Source: Curtobacterium sp. MCSS17_007 (GTDB taxonomy: Bacteria; Actinomycetota; Actinomycetes; Actinomycetales; Microbacteriaceae). Taken from it: a stretch of DNA of 64,000 nucleotides. Shown here in pieces: positions 8,767 through 16,727 of this stretch. A program made the translations under genes and the position numbers. The stretch's first letter is position 1, and each line of letters starts with the position of its first letter. A model generated the notes under the pieces. The model saw nothing but the letters and a program-made list of their open reading frames with translations. It ran no database searches and was not told where the DNA came from. Location of the stretch: the NCBI RefSeq assembly GCF_003234175.2, contig NZ_CP126257.1, positions 2,108,001 through 2,172,000 of the forward strand. The letters are read 5' to 3'.

Positions 8767-11630
8767 TCGTCGCGCTCCTCGTCGAAGGTGGTGGCGGGTT
8801 CCTCGGCCTCGATCACGTTCGAGGTGGCACGGCGCCGCCGCGGCGCGGTGGGCACGGCGAGCAGCGCGGCGGCGCCGAACACGACGCCCAGCACGACGAG
8901 GTACAGCACGTGCGTGGCCTGCGTCGCCGCGGACCCGCTCGCGATCCGGTCGACGTCGCCCTCGTAGTGGAACAAGCGGCCGGAGGGGGTCTCACCGATG
9001 CTCGTGAAGCGGGCGTCCTGACCGATCGCGCCCGAGGCCCGGTCGTGCACGGCCCGTGCCTCGGCATCGTCCGGGGCGTCGTCGAGCAGGACGAACGAGA
9101 TGCCGAGCTCGCGCAGCGCCGGTTCCGGGTCGTAGCCGCTGCGGCTCGCGAGGTTGCCGGCGAGCGTCGCGAGCTGCGTGCCCGCGCGGTCGAGTCGCAG
9201 CGCCGTGGCGTCGAGCGTCGTCTGGTCGTCGAGCGTCGAGCCCTGCCCACGCTCGAGCGAGACCGCCAGCGAGCCGTCGGTCTGCGGATCGACGACGAGC
9301 GTGCCGACGTCCGGGTTCGCCTGCGCCTCGGCGTTCACGTACGCACTGAGGACCCGCCCACTGGTCGGCTGGAGGTCCGTGTCACCGAGGGTCGAGGCGG
9401 CGAAGGCGGGCGCGACCGCGACGCCGGCGAACACCGCCGCGACGAGCCCGGCGACCGGTGCGAGTCGCGGTAGCACGTCCGTGCCGATGCACGCGGCCAG
9501 CACGATCCCGAGCCACATCACCGACAGCGCGCTCCCGGGCCAGACGATGGTGGTCGTCGAGCCGACACCCGTCACGGCGACGTGCGTCGCCGCGAAGGCG
9601 GTGGCGTAGCCGAGCAGTGCCAGCAGGAGCGCGGCACCGGCGACCGCCCACCGGTGCCCGAGCAGCGCGCCGATCGCGAGCAGCGCGACCGGGACCGCGA
9701 GGACCGCCATCGCGACGGGGAGCACGGTCGCGGCCAGGCCGAGCGGCGACGTCGCAGGCAGCCACCCGTTCCAGTCCGGCAGGGGCTGTCCGATCGCGAG
9801 CTGCAGCGCCGAGGGGGCACGGGTCGCGGACGGGACGCCGGGGTCGGCGAACACCGCGAGCGGGTTGCCGCGGGCGACCTGGGCGAGCACGAGCGGCAGG
9901 AAGAGCACGGCGGCCGGCACCGGGATGAACACGCGCCGGTGCGCCCGACGCCACCCGACGACGAGCGCGACGAGCCAGCCGACCAGCAGCACGGGCAGCA
10001 GTGACGGTGCCGACGCCGCCACGACGGCGAAGAGCAGCGACGCCCCGGACGCCCAGGCCCACGAGCGGTGTGCCTCGAGCACGGCGAGCAGCAGCCAGGG
10101 CAGGAGCACGTGTGCGATGACCGCGCCGAGGTGCCCGGTCGTGACGGCGCCGACGAGCGCGGGGGCGATCGTCCAGAGCGCGGCGCCGACGACGGGCACC
10201 CACGTGCGGGTCGTCACCTTGCGGACCGCGAACCACGCACCGAGGGCGGCCAACGGGAACGCGAGCAGGAGCACGACGACCACCGAGGTCGACGGCGACC
10301 AGAACGTGATCGAGCCCAGCACCGCGAGCACCGCGGCGAACGGGTCGCTCGGCCCGGTGGACCCGGTCCCGATCGAGTGCCAGCCGTACCCGACGTTCTG
10401 CCAGAGCCGGCCGACCGAGGTGCTGAGGGGCAGGAGACCGCCGCCCGTGACCGCCGGGCTGCCGAGGAGCGGCGCGAGCGTCACGACGCTGAGGACCGCG
10501 GCAGCCAGGACCACCCAGACGCCGCCGTCCCCGAGGAACGACGCGCGCGCGATCGGGGCGTCCTCGACCCGGGCGAGCTCGACGTCCCGCGACGTCGTCC
10601 GGCGCTCGTGCACCCGACGCCAGCTCACCCGCAGGGGCTCGATCGCTGCCCAGCCGACCCGCCGTGTCCGCGCGGCGTTCGCCCGAGCACGTCGGACGCC
10701 CCCGCCGAAGGCCACCGCGAAGGCGGCCGCGAGCTCACCCGTCACGGCGGCGGGGTGCTTCGCGACGAGGTGCCCGACGGCACGGACCACCGCGGACGGC
10801 ACGAGCAGCAGCCAGTGGAGCCACAGCAGCCCGGCCGGTGCGTACGTCAGGCGCCGGTGCAGCTCCGCCTGGCGGTGCAGGCGCACGCGCCGCGCCTCGC
10901 TGACGCGCTTGCGTCCGAACTCCTCGATCGGTCCGGCACTCGTCACGCGGGCTTCGGGCACCACGGCGACGCGGTGACCGGCGAGTCGCGCACGGATGCA
11001 CAGGTCGAGGGCGGCGTCGACGTCCGGGAGCGCCGGATCGAAGCCGCTCAGCTCGCGCCAGACGGAGCGCCGGACGAGCATGCCGCCGGCGGCGACGCCC
11101 ATGACGTCGGTGTGCCGGTCGTGCTGGCCCTGGTCGAGTTCGTCCTGCACGAGGGTGATCGAGCGGCCGAAGCGCGTCGTGCTCTCGCCCATGGCGCGGA
11201 TGACCGACGAGTCCTCGGTCGAGACCAGCTTGGGTCCGGCGACCGCGACCGACGGGGCGATCTCGACGGCCGAGAGCATCTCGGCCAGGGCGGTCGGGGC
11301 CGGCGCGTTGTCGTGGCCCAGCAGCCAGAGCCACTCGTCGGCCGGGTCGTCCGGGTCGGTGGTCGGCGCCTCGCGCTCCCCCACCGCGGCGGCCTCGCCG
11401 AAGGGACGGCCCGCGGGCAGGCGGACGAGTCCGGCGGACCCGCCGAGCGGGATGTCCGCCGTCGATCCGTCGGTGGACCCGACGTCGACGACGACGAGGT
11501 TGTCGGGGTGCCGGGTCTGGGCGACGAGGGCGTCCAGGGTCCGGTCGAGGTGCTCGCCGCCGTTCGCGGTCACGAGGACCGCGGTGACGCGGGGCTGGGC
11601 GGACCGGGACTGCGCGGGACTGGGCTGCAT
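8763..11630 (-). CDS. Large membrane glycosyltransferase (GT2 domain plus polytopic region)
   Basis: This 955-residue protein has an N-terminal GT-A family 2 domain (residues 14-260) with VVVDVGSTDGS and LWLLGHDNAP as the nucleotide and metal-binding region. About 12-14 membrane segments follow between residues 370 and 900. An extracellular loop lies near the end (DLQPTSGRVLSAYVNAEAQ), and a short basic then acidic tail closes the protein. The start is taken as ATG 11630. A TAGAGT -10 element at 11641-11646 overlaps the in-frame GTG at 11642, so that GTG would lie outside the transcript. The protein probably adds a sugar to a surface glycan or wall polymer; the acceptor is unknown. It is coupled to DUF5719 downstream. 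Confidence 0.87.
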   Translation of the reverse strand: MQPSPAQSRSAQPRVTAVLVTANGGEHLDRTLDALVAQTRHPDNLVVVDVGSTDGSTADIPLGGSAGLVRLPAGRPFGEAAAVGEREAPTTDPDDPADEWLWLLGHDNAPAPTALAEMLSAVEIAPSVAVAGPKLVSTEDSSVIRAMGESTTRFGRSITLVQDELDQGQHDRHTDVMGVAAGGMLVRRSVWRELSGFDPALPDVDAALDLCIRARLAGHRVAVVPEARVTSAGPIEEFGRKRVSEARRVRLHRQAELHRRLTYAPAGLLWLHWLLLVPSAVVRAVGHLVAKHPAAVTGELAAAFAVAFGGGVRRARANAARTRRVGWAAIEPLRVSWRRVHERRTTSRDVELARVEDAPIARASFLGDGGVWVVLAAAVLSVVTLAPLLGSPAVTGGGLLPLSTSVGRLWQNVGYGWHSIGTGSTGPSDPFAAVLAVLGSITFWSPSTSVVVVLLLAFPLAALGAWFAVRKVTTRTWVPVVGAALWTIAPALVGAVTTGHLGAVIAHVLLPWLLLAVLEAHRSWAWASGASLLFAVVAASAPSLLPVLLVGWLVALVVGWRRAHRRVFIPVPAAVLFLPLVLAQVARGNPLAVFADPGVPSATRAPSALQLAIGQPLPDWNGWLPATSPLGLAATVLPVAMAVLAVPVALLAIGALLGHRWAVAGAALLLALLGYATAFAATHVAVTGVGSTTTIVWPGSALSVMWLGIVLAACIGTDVLPRLAPVAGLVAAVFAGVAVAPAFAASTLGDTDLQPTSGRVLSAYVNAEAQANPDVGTLVVDPQTDGSLAVSLERGQGSTLDDQTTLDATALRLDRAGTQLATLAGNLASRSGYDPEPALRELGISFVLLDDAPDDAEARAVHDRASGAIGQDARFTSIGETPSGRLFHYEGDVDRIASGSAATQATHVLYLVVLGVVFGAAALLAVPTAPRRRRATSNVIEAEEPATTFDEERDE

Positions 11631-11640
11631 GACGCGCGTC

Positions 11641-11646
11641 ACTCTA
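11641..11646 (-). promoter_or_regulatory. Possible -10 element for the GT2/DUF5719 operon
   Basis: TAGAGT on the minus strand ends ten bases before the ATG at 11630. Its overlap with the GTG at 11642 argues against that earlier start. Confidence 0.4.
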
Positions 11647-11782
11647 CGGTCTGGAGGCGTGGCGCCCGTCCGCGACGGCGGCGTGCCGTCAACCTGTGGA
11701 CACCATCAACGCGCGGTGGCCGGCGGGGACGAGCCGCGCCTCCTGGCCGGTCGACGGCAGGCTGACGGGCGCGGGCGCGACG

Positions 11783-12121
11783 TCAGGCGCGGCGGCGGAG
11801 CTTCCGGCGCTCGCGCTCGGAGAGCCCGCCCCAGATGCCGAACCGCTCGTCGTTCTCGAGCGCGTACTCCAGGCACTGCGACCGGACCTCGCACGAACCG
11901 CAGATCTTCTTCGCCTCGCGCGTCGAGCCGCCCTTCTCGGGGAAGAACGCCTCGGGGTCGGTCTGCGCGCACAGCGAGTCGACCTGCCAGGCGAGCGGGT
12001 TCTCGTCGTCCGCTTCGGGCCGGCGGACACCGGGGACGCCGAGCGACACCGGGTCGACGTGCCAGTCCTCCGGCACGCCGGCATGGAAGTCGGAACCGTT
12101 CACCCTGATCACCCCTGACAT
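11783..12121 (-). CDS. whiB: WhiB-family iron-sulfur transcriptional regulator (WhiB2/WhmD type)
   Basis: This 112-residue WhiB protein binds a [4Fe-4S] cluster through four cysteines, here Cys51, Cys74, Cys77 and Cys83 (C-x22-C-x2-C-x5-C). The turn GIWGG and the basic C-terminus SERERRKLRRR follow and form the DNA/sigma-contact region. The location next to the GT2/DUF5719/DUF3499 set and near manA matches mycobacterial whiB2, which is needed for cell division and septation, so that subgroup is likely. ATG 12121 is used. GTG at 12103, with AGGGG upstream, is an alternative. The gene is monocistronic, behind an AT-rich palindromic promoter region. Confidence 0.93.
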   Translation of the reverse strand: MSGVIRVNGSDFHAGVPEDWHVDPVSLGVPGVRRPEADDENPLAWQVDSLCAQTDPEAFFPEKGGSTREAKKICGSCEVRSQCLEYALENDERFGIWGGLSERERRKLRRRA

Positions 12122-12156
12122 GTCGACGACGGCCTGCAACGACCGAAGCCGTTGCC

Positions 12157-12166
12157 TGTAATTACA
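12157..12166. promoter_or_regulatory. Palindrome TGTAATTACA upstream of whiB
   Basis: A perfect 10-base AT-rich palindrome lies 36 bases before the whiB ATG, in otherwise GC-rich DNA. Read on the minus strand it contains TAATTA, a plausible -10 element, and its symmetry would also suit an operator. Between it and the gene, CAACG and CGTTG form a short inverted repeat. Confidence 0.4.
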
Positions 12167-12230
12167 GCGGTGTCATTCGTCGGAAGTCAAGTCGCGGATC
12201 ATAGGAGGCGCTGACCGTCGCGGCGTGTCA

Positions 12231-12281
12231 TGTCCCCCGTACGGGCGTGTCGCACCGGTTCTGTCCGGCTCACGGGGGACA
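12231..12281. terminator. Inverted repeat after galE
   Basis: TGTCCCCCGT (12231-12240) pairs perfectly with ACGGGGGACA (12272-12281) across a 31-base loop, starting 11 bases past the galE stop on the minus strand. It is a likely galE terminator. The sequence GGGGGACAGATC at 12274-12285 recurs on the minus strand in another hairpin at 61198-61209. Confidence 0.4.
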
Positions 12282-12291
12282 GATCCGGGGC

Positions 12292-13254
12292 CTAACCGAC
12301 GCGGCGGCGGGCTTCCCACGCACTGGAGACCATCTCGTCGAGCGTGTGGCGCATCGCCCACTCGAGGTCACGGGCAGCGGCCTCGCCCGTCGCGACGATC
12401 CGGGCCGGGTCCCCCGGACGGCGCGGGGCGACCTCGGGCTCGAACGCGATCCCGGTCCCGGCCGCCATCGCGTCCATGATCTGCCGCACGCTGACACCGT
12501 CGCCGCTGCCGAGGTTGTAGGCACGCTCGAGCTGCTCCCCCGCCTCGAGCTTCCGCGCCGCGACCGCGTGCGAGTGCGCGAGGTCGGCGACGTGGATGTA
12601 GTCGCGGACGCAGGTGCCGTCCGGGGTGTCGTAGTCGTCACCGTTGATCCGCGGTGTGCGACCGGCGAGCAGGGCGTCGAAGACGAGCGGGAACAGGTTG
12701 TGCGGGCTCGCGTCGTACAGGTCCGGCTCCCCAGACCCGACGACGTTGAAGTAGCGGAGCGACGTCGTCGCGAAGCCGGCAGCGACCTCCATGTCCCGCA
12801 GCAGCCACTCCCCGATCAGCTTCGACTCCCCGTACGGCGACTCCGGCGCCTTCGGGGTGTCCTCGACCACGACGTCGACGTCCGGCGTGCCGTAGACCGC
12901 GGCGCTCGACGAGAACACCGCCTTCGTCACACCGTTCTCCGCCATCGCCCGCAGCAGCGTCGCGGTGCCGGTGACGTTCTGCTCGTACGTGTGCAGCGGC
13001 CGCTCGACCGAGACCCCGGCGTACTTGAAGCCGGCCACGTGCACCACACCGGTCACCGCGTGCTCGCGCAGGGTGCGGGCCAGCAGGTCACCGTCGAGGA
13101 TCGTGCCCTCCACGAACGGCACGTCCTCCGGCACGAACCCGCGGAACCCGCTCGACAGGTCGTCGAACGCGACCGTGTCGATGCCGGCAGCCCGCAGCGC
13201 GCGGACGACGTGGGACCCGATGTACCCGGCACCGCCGGTGACCAGCCAACTCAT
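12292..13254 (-). CDS. galE: UDP-glucose 4-epimerase
   Basis: This 320-residue short-chain dehydrogenase-type epimerase interconverts UDP-glucose and UDP-galactose. Visible parts are the N-terminal NAD-binding TGGAGYIGSHVV, the catalytic serine region SSSAAVYGTPD, the YGESK motif with catalytic Tyr and Lys, and FNVVGSGEPDLYD and CVRDYIHVADLAHSHA for substrate binding. The ATG at 13254 is preceded by TAGCGT seven bases upstream, and the eight-residue frame extension before it is not needed. It stands at the edge of the polysaccharide region and would supply UDP-galactose to the glycosyltransferases downstream. Confidence 0.95.
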   Translation of the reverse strand: MSWLVTGGAGYIGSHVVRALRAAGIDTVAFDDLSSGFRGFVPEDVPFVEGTILDGDLLARTLREHAVTGVVHVAGFKYAGVSVERPLHTYEQNVTGTATLLRAMAENGVTKAVFSSSAAVYGTPDVDVVVEDTPKAPESPYGESKLIGEWLLRDMEVAAGFATTSLRYFNVVGSGEPDLYDASPHNLFPLVFDALLAGRTPRINGDDYDTPDGTCVRDYIHVADLAHSHAVAARKLEAGEQLERAYNLGSGDGVSVRQIMDAMAAGTGIAFEPEVAPRRPGDPARIVATGEAAARDLEWAMRHTLDEMVSSAWEARRRVG

Positions 13255-13261
13255 GCTCGTC

Positions 13262-13267
13262 ACGCTA
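13262..13267 (-). promoter_or_regulatory. Possible -10 element for leaderless galE
   Basis: TAGCGT on the minus strand lies seven bases before the ATG at 13254. Confidence 0.45.
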
Positions 13268-13308
13268 GCGGACGGCACCGCCCGGACGGGCCGCAGGTGG
13301 CTGCGTGT

Positions 13309-14517
13309 TCACGCACCGGTCGCGATGAAGACCGTCGAGGTGAGCCCGGTCCCGGCGTCGGCCTCGACGGTGACGTCGCCCTCGTCGGGCGTGATGTAGC
13401 ACGACTCCCCCTGGCGCAGCAGGGTCGCCGACGTGGCTCCGACGAGCGTCACGGCGCCGGCGGTGCAGACCGCGATGCTCGGTCCGCAGAGCGGCGCGAC
13501 ACCGCCCGTGCCGAGGCCGACGGGCCGGCCGTCGCCGGTGACGCGGACGAGGGCGAACCCGACGCCCTCCGGTGCGAACCGGTCGACCCCCTGGTCGAGG
13601 TGCTGCGGCGTCAGGACGGGAGCCGGGTACGCGGTGAAGTCCAGCACGCGCAGGAGCTCCGGGACGTCGACGTGCTTCGACGTCAGGCCGCCGCGCAGCA
13701 CGTTGTCCGAGGGCGCCATGAGCTCGATGCCGAGGCCGTCGAGGTACGCGTGCACGTTGCCCGCGGGCAGGTACATGGCCTCGCCGGTGGTCAGGGTGAC
13801 CCGGTGCATGAGGAGCGACACGACGACGCCCGGGTCACCCGGGTACGCGTCCGCCAGGTCGACGACGGTCTGCACGTTCGGGGTGCGGTCACCCTCGGCG
13901 ACCGCGGCGGCGAGGTCGGACGCGGCCTGCACCACGGCGAGCGCCGAGGAGTCGGCGGTCTCGAGCCAGCGGACGGTGTCCTCGAGCCCCTGGGACAGGT
14001 GTGCCAGGAGCGGACCGAGCCGGCCGCTCCCGGCGTCGAGCGCCTCGACCTCGGCCACGGTGTCGGCGACCGGGCGGAAGCCGCTGAGCGCCTCGAAGCG
14101 GTCGCTGAGCGCGACGACGAGTTCGGGCTTCGGGAACGGGTCCTTGTAGTTCCGCGCCGGGTCGTCGAGCGGGATGCCCGCCGCTTCCTCACGTGCGAAG
14201 CCCTCCTCCGCCTGCTCGGGGGTGGGGTGCGCCTGCAGGGACAGCGGCGCAGCTGCCGCGAGGAGCTTCAGCAGGAACGGCAGACCGCTGCGGTCCGCGC
14301 CGAGGGCTTCCTGCGGCTCGGCCTCGATCCAGTCGCGCAGGGTGTCCGCACCGCCGACCATGGCCGGGTTGACGACCACGCTCGGACTGCCGGCGTGCGC
14401 GCCGAGCCAGAGCTCCGCCTGCGGCGCACCCGTGACGGTCCGGCCGAGGAGTTCGGGGATGGCGGTGGCCGAGCCCCAGGCGTAGTCGCGTGGCGTGTTG
14501 GTGATGCCGAGGAACAT
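13309..14517 (-). CDS. manA: Mannose-6-phosphate isomerase, class I
   Basis: This 402-residue zinc enzyme interconverts fructose-6-phosphate and mannose-6-phosphate and feeds GDP-mannose synthesis. Recognisable parts are PFLLKLLAAAAPLSLQAHP (zinc ligands Gln and His), YKDPFPKPELVVAL (Glu ligand) and YLPAGNVHAYLDGLGIELMA (His ligand and active-site region). A cupin-like C-terminal domain follows. ATG 14517 lies six bases after TACGCT. The frame continues upstream through the divergent acyltransferase gene, but that part is a shadow. In mycobacteria manA also sits near whiB2. Confidence 0.95.
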   Translation of the reverse strand: MFLGITNTPRDYAWGSATAIPELLGRTVTGAPQAELWLGAHAGSPSVVVNPAMVGGADTLRDWIEAEPQEALGADRSGLPFLLKLLAAAAPLSLQAHPTPEQAEEGFAREEAAGIPLDDPARNYKDPFPKPELVVALSDRFEALSGFRPVADTVAEVEALDAGSGRLGPLLAHLSQGLEDTVRWLETADSSALAVVQAASDLAAAVAEGDRTPNVQTVVDLADAYPGDPGVVVSLLMHRVTLTTGEAMYLPAGNVHAYLDGLGIELMAPSDNVLRGGLTSKHVDVPELLRVLDFTAYPAPVLTPQHLDQGVDRFAPEGVGFALVRVTGDGRPVGLGTGGVAPLCGPSIAVCTAGAVTLVGATSATLLRQGESCYITPDEGDVTVEADAGTGLTSTVFIATGA

Positions 14518-14523
14518 GGGGCG

Positions 14524-14529
14524 AGCGTA
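14524..14529 (-). promoter_or_regulatory. Possible -10 element for leaderless manA
   Basis: TACGCT on the minus strand is followed by CGCCCC and the ATG at 14517. Confidence 0.45.
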
Positions 14530-14600
14530 CCGGCCCGGGCCGACCGGACGGCTCGGCGGCGACCACGCGCACCCGACCGGGATGGACGATCCGCGATACG

Positions 14601-14606
14601 TAGACT
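14601..14606 (+). promoter_or_regulatory. Possible -10 element for the leaderless acyltransferase gene
   Basis: TAGACT is seven bases before the ATG at 14614. It may be the first promoter of the plus-strand polysaccharide block. Confidence 0.45.
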
Positions 14607-14613
14607 CTTCGCG

Positions 14614-16707
14614 ATGTCTGAGCAGTCCGAGCGCCCGCGCCGGTCCGGCAGCACCCGGTGGGACGTGCAGGGCCTGCGCGCCTTCGCCGTCCTGTCGGTC
14701 GTGGCCTACCACCTGTGGCCGAACCGCCTGCCCGGCGGGTTCGTCGGCGTGGACGTGTTCTTCGTCATCTCCGGCTTCCTCATCACGGGGCACCTGCTGC
14801 GTGAGCAGGCGGCGAGCGGACGGATCGCCCTCGGGCGGTTCTGGGCCCGACGCGCGAAGCGGCTCCTGCCCGGCGCATCGCTCACGCTGCTCGGCACCGG
14901 CGCCGCGGTCCTCGTGCTCGTCCCGAGCACCCTCTGGGGGCAGTACGGCCGCGAGCTCATCGCCTCGACGCTCTACGTGCAGAACTGGCAGCTGGCGTCC
15001 GATTCGGTCGACTACCTGGCGTCGGACAACCAGCCGTCGCCGTTCCAGCACTTCTGGTCGCTGTCGGTCGAGGAGCAGTTCTACATCGTCCTCCCCGTGC
15101 TGCTCGTCGTCCTGGCGGCCCTGCTCCGGCGCGCACCGTGGTGGTCGCCGGTGCGGACCGCTCGGGTCCTGCTCGGCGTGGTGGTGCTCGCCTCGCTCGC
15201 CTGGAGCCTGGTCGAGACCCGCTCCGCCCCGGGCATCGCCTACTTCTCCACCGCCACGCGTGCATGGGAGTTCGCCCTGGGCGGGCTCGCGTCGACGGTC
15301 GTCCTCTCGTCTGCCGTCCGACCGGCGGTCGCGTGGGTCCGGACGGGAGGCGCGTGGCTGGGCACCGCCCTGCTGGTGGCGTCGCTCGTCGTCATCACCC
15401 CGTCGACCCCGTTCCCGGGCTCCGCGGCGCTGCTGCCGGTCGCGGGAGCGACCCTCGTCGTCCTGTTCGGCGCCCGGAGCGGACTGCAGGCCGTCGGTCG
15501 GCTCGCCCCGGTCGCCTTCGTCGGGCGGACCTCCTACGCCGTGTACCTCTGGCACTGGCCGGCAGTCGTCCTGCTGCCGATCGCGACCGGGCACGCCCTC
15601 GGTACGCGCGACAAGCTGCTCGTCCTGCTCGGCACGGCCGTCCTCGCGACCGTCACCACGCTGCTGGTCGAGGAACCGCTCCGGTTCTCCGACCGGTTCC
15701 GTTCCCTCCGTCCCCGCAGGGTCGCGCTGTGGGGTGCCGTGAGCACCCTCCTGGTCGTCGCGCTCGGCGGGTCGACGCTCGGGGCGCTGCAGGTGCAGCA
15801 GGCGCAGGCGGCGGCGTTCCAGCGCTCACTCGAGACGGGTGACGTCGCCTGCTTCGGCGCGGCCGCCCGGATCGGGTCCGCGGACCCCTGCACCGACCCG
15901 CGGCTCGCCGACGTCCGCGTCCCGACGCCGGCCGCGGCCGCTGAGGACGACGTGAACCGGGACGCGTGCTGGTCGAACACGACCGCCGACTTCAACGTCT
16001 GCACGGTCGGTCCCCGGACCGGGTACACGAAGCACCTCGCGGCGATCGGCGACTCGCACAACAACGCGCTGCTGAGTGCGTACGCGGCGATCGCGGAGCA
16101 GCGGAACTGGCGCATCGACGTCGCGGGGCACATCGGCTGCTACCTGACGACCGCCGTGCAACAGGCCCCGTCGCAGGCGTACACCGACTCGTGCGACGAG
16201 TGGAAACGGTCCGCGACGACGTGGATCTCGGCGCACCCGGGACTCGACGCCGTCGTCGTCACCCACGCGACGACGAAGTCCCCGGTCGTGGCTCCGGCGG
16301 GGACCACCACCGAGCAGGCCACCGTCGACGGGCTCGTCGGCGCCTGGCGGTCGGCCGTCGACGCAGGGGTGCCGGTGATCGCGATCCGGGACAACCCGGT
16401 CGCCCGCGACGACGTGATGACCTGCCTCGGTCGGATGTCGGGCCCGACGACGACGGAGTGCGACCTCCCGCGCAGCGAGGCCCTGGCCTCCTTCGACGGT
16501 TCCGAGCAGGCGGTCCGGGAGATCGGCGACCGCGCACGCTTCGTCGACCTGACCGACTGGTACTGCACCACGACGAGCTGCCCGGCCGTGGTCGGCGGCG
16601 TGCTCGTCCACCGCGATCCGACCCACCTGACCGCGACCTTCGCGACCACGCTCGCGCCCTACCTCGGCGCGGACATCGCGCGCGCGCTCGACTCGCTCGG
16701 ACGCTGA
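14614..16707 (+). CDS. Acyltransferase (OafA/YrhL type) with C-terminal SGNH domain
   Basis: This 697-residue protein has an integral-membrane acyltransferase-3 domain (residues 10-390). It opens with GLRAFAVLSVVAYHLWP, which carries the catalytic His, and continues with GGFVGVDVFFVISGFLI. About ten membrane segments follow. The C-terminal SGNH/GDSL-like domain shows AIGDSHNNALLSAY (Ser481 nucleophile) and HRDPTHLT (Asp668, His671), so all catalytic residues are present. Such proteins O-acetylate surface polysaccharide sugars: the membrane part delivers the acyl group and the external SGNH part transfers it. It begins the polysaccharide block, followed 20 bases later by a ligase-like gene. 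Confidence 0.93.
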   Translation: MSEQSERPRRSGSTRWDVQGLRAFAVLSVVAYHLWPNRLPGGFVGVDVFFVISGFLITGHLLREQAASGRIALGRFWARRAKRLLPGASLTLLGTGAAVLVLVPSTLWGQYGRELIASTLYVQNWQLASDSVDYLASDNQPSPFQHFWSLSVEEQFYIVLPVLLVVLAALLRRAPWWSPVRTARVLLGVVVLASLAWSLVETRSAPGIAYFSTATRAWEFALGGLASTVVLSSAVRPAVAWVRTGGAWLGTALLVASLVVITPSTPFPGSAALLPVAGATLVVLFGARSGLQAVGRLAPVAFVGRTSYAVYLWHWPAVVLLPIATGHALGTRDKLLVLLGTAVLATVTTLLVEEPLRFSDRFRSLRPRRVALWGAVSTLLVVALGGSTLGALQVQQAQAAAFQRSLETGDVACFGAAARIGSADPCTDPRLADVRVPTPAAAAEDDVNRDACWSNTTADFNVCTVGPRTGYTKHLAAIGDSHNNALLSAYAAIAEQRNWRIDVAGHIGCYLTTAVQQAPSQAYTDSCDEWKRSATTWISAHPGLDAVVVTHATTKSPVVAPAGTTTEQATVDGLVGAWRSAVDAGVPVIAIRDNPVARDDVMTCLGRMSGPTTTECDLPRSEALASFDGSEQAVREIGDRARFVDLTDWYCTTTSCPAVVGGVLVHRDPTHLTATFATTLAPYLGADIARALDSLGR

Positions 16708-16714
16708 CCGGCGG

Positions 16715-16720
16715 TAGCCT
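16715..16720 (+). promoter_or_regulatory. Possible -10 element for the leaderless ligase-like gene
   Basis: TAGCCT lies seven bases before the GTG at 16728, within the 20-base gap after the acyltransferase stop. Promoter and start codon fit together in that gap, with no Shine-Dalgarno sequence. Confidence 0.45.
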
Positions 16721-16727
16721 GGTCGCC

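Noticed and set aside
12247..14613. Long plus-strand open frame running into the acyltransferase gene
   Set aside because: It is antisense to galE and manA, is Arg/Gly/Asp-rich without any domain, and the acyltransferase has its own promoter and ATG at 14614.
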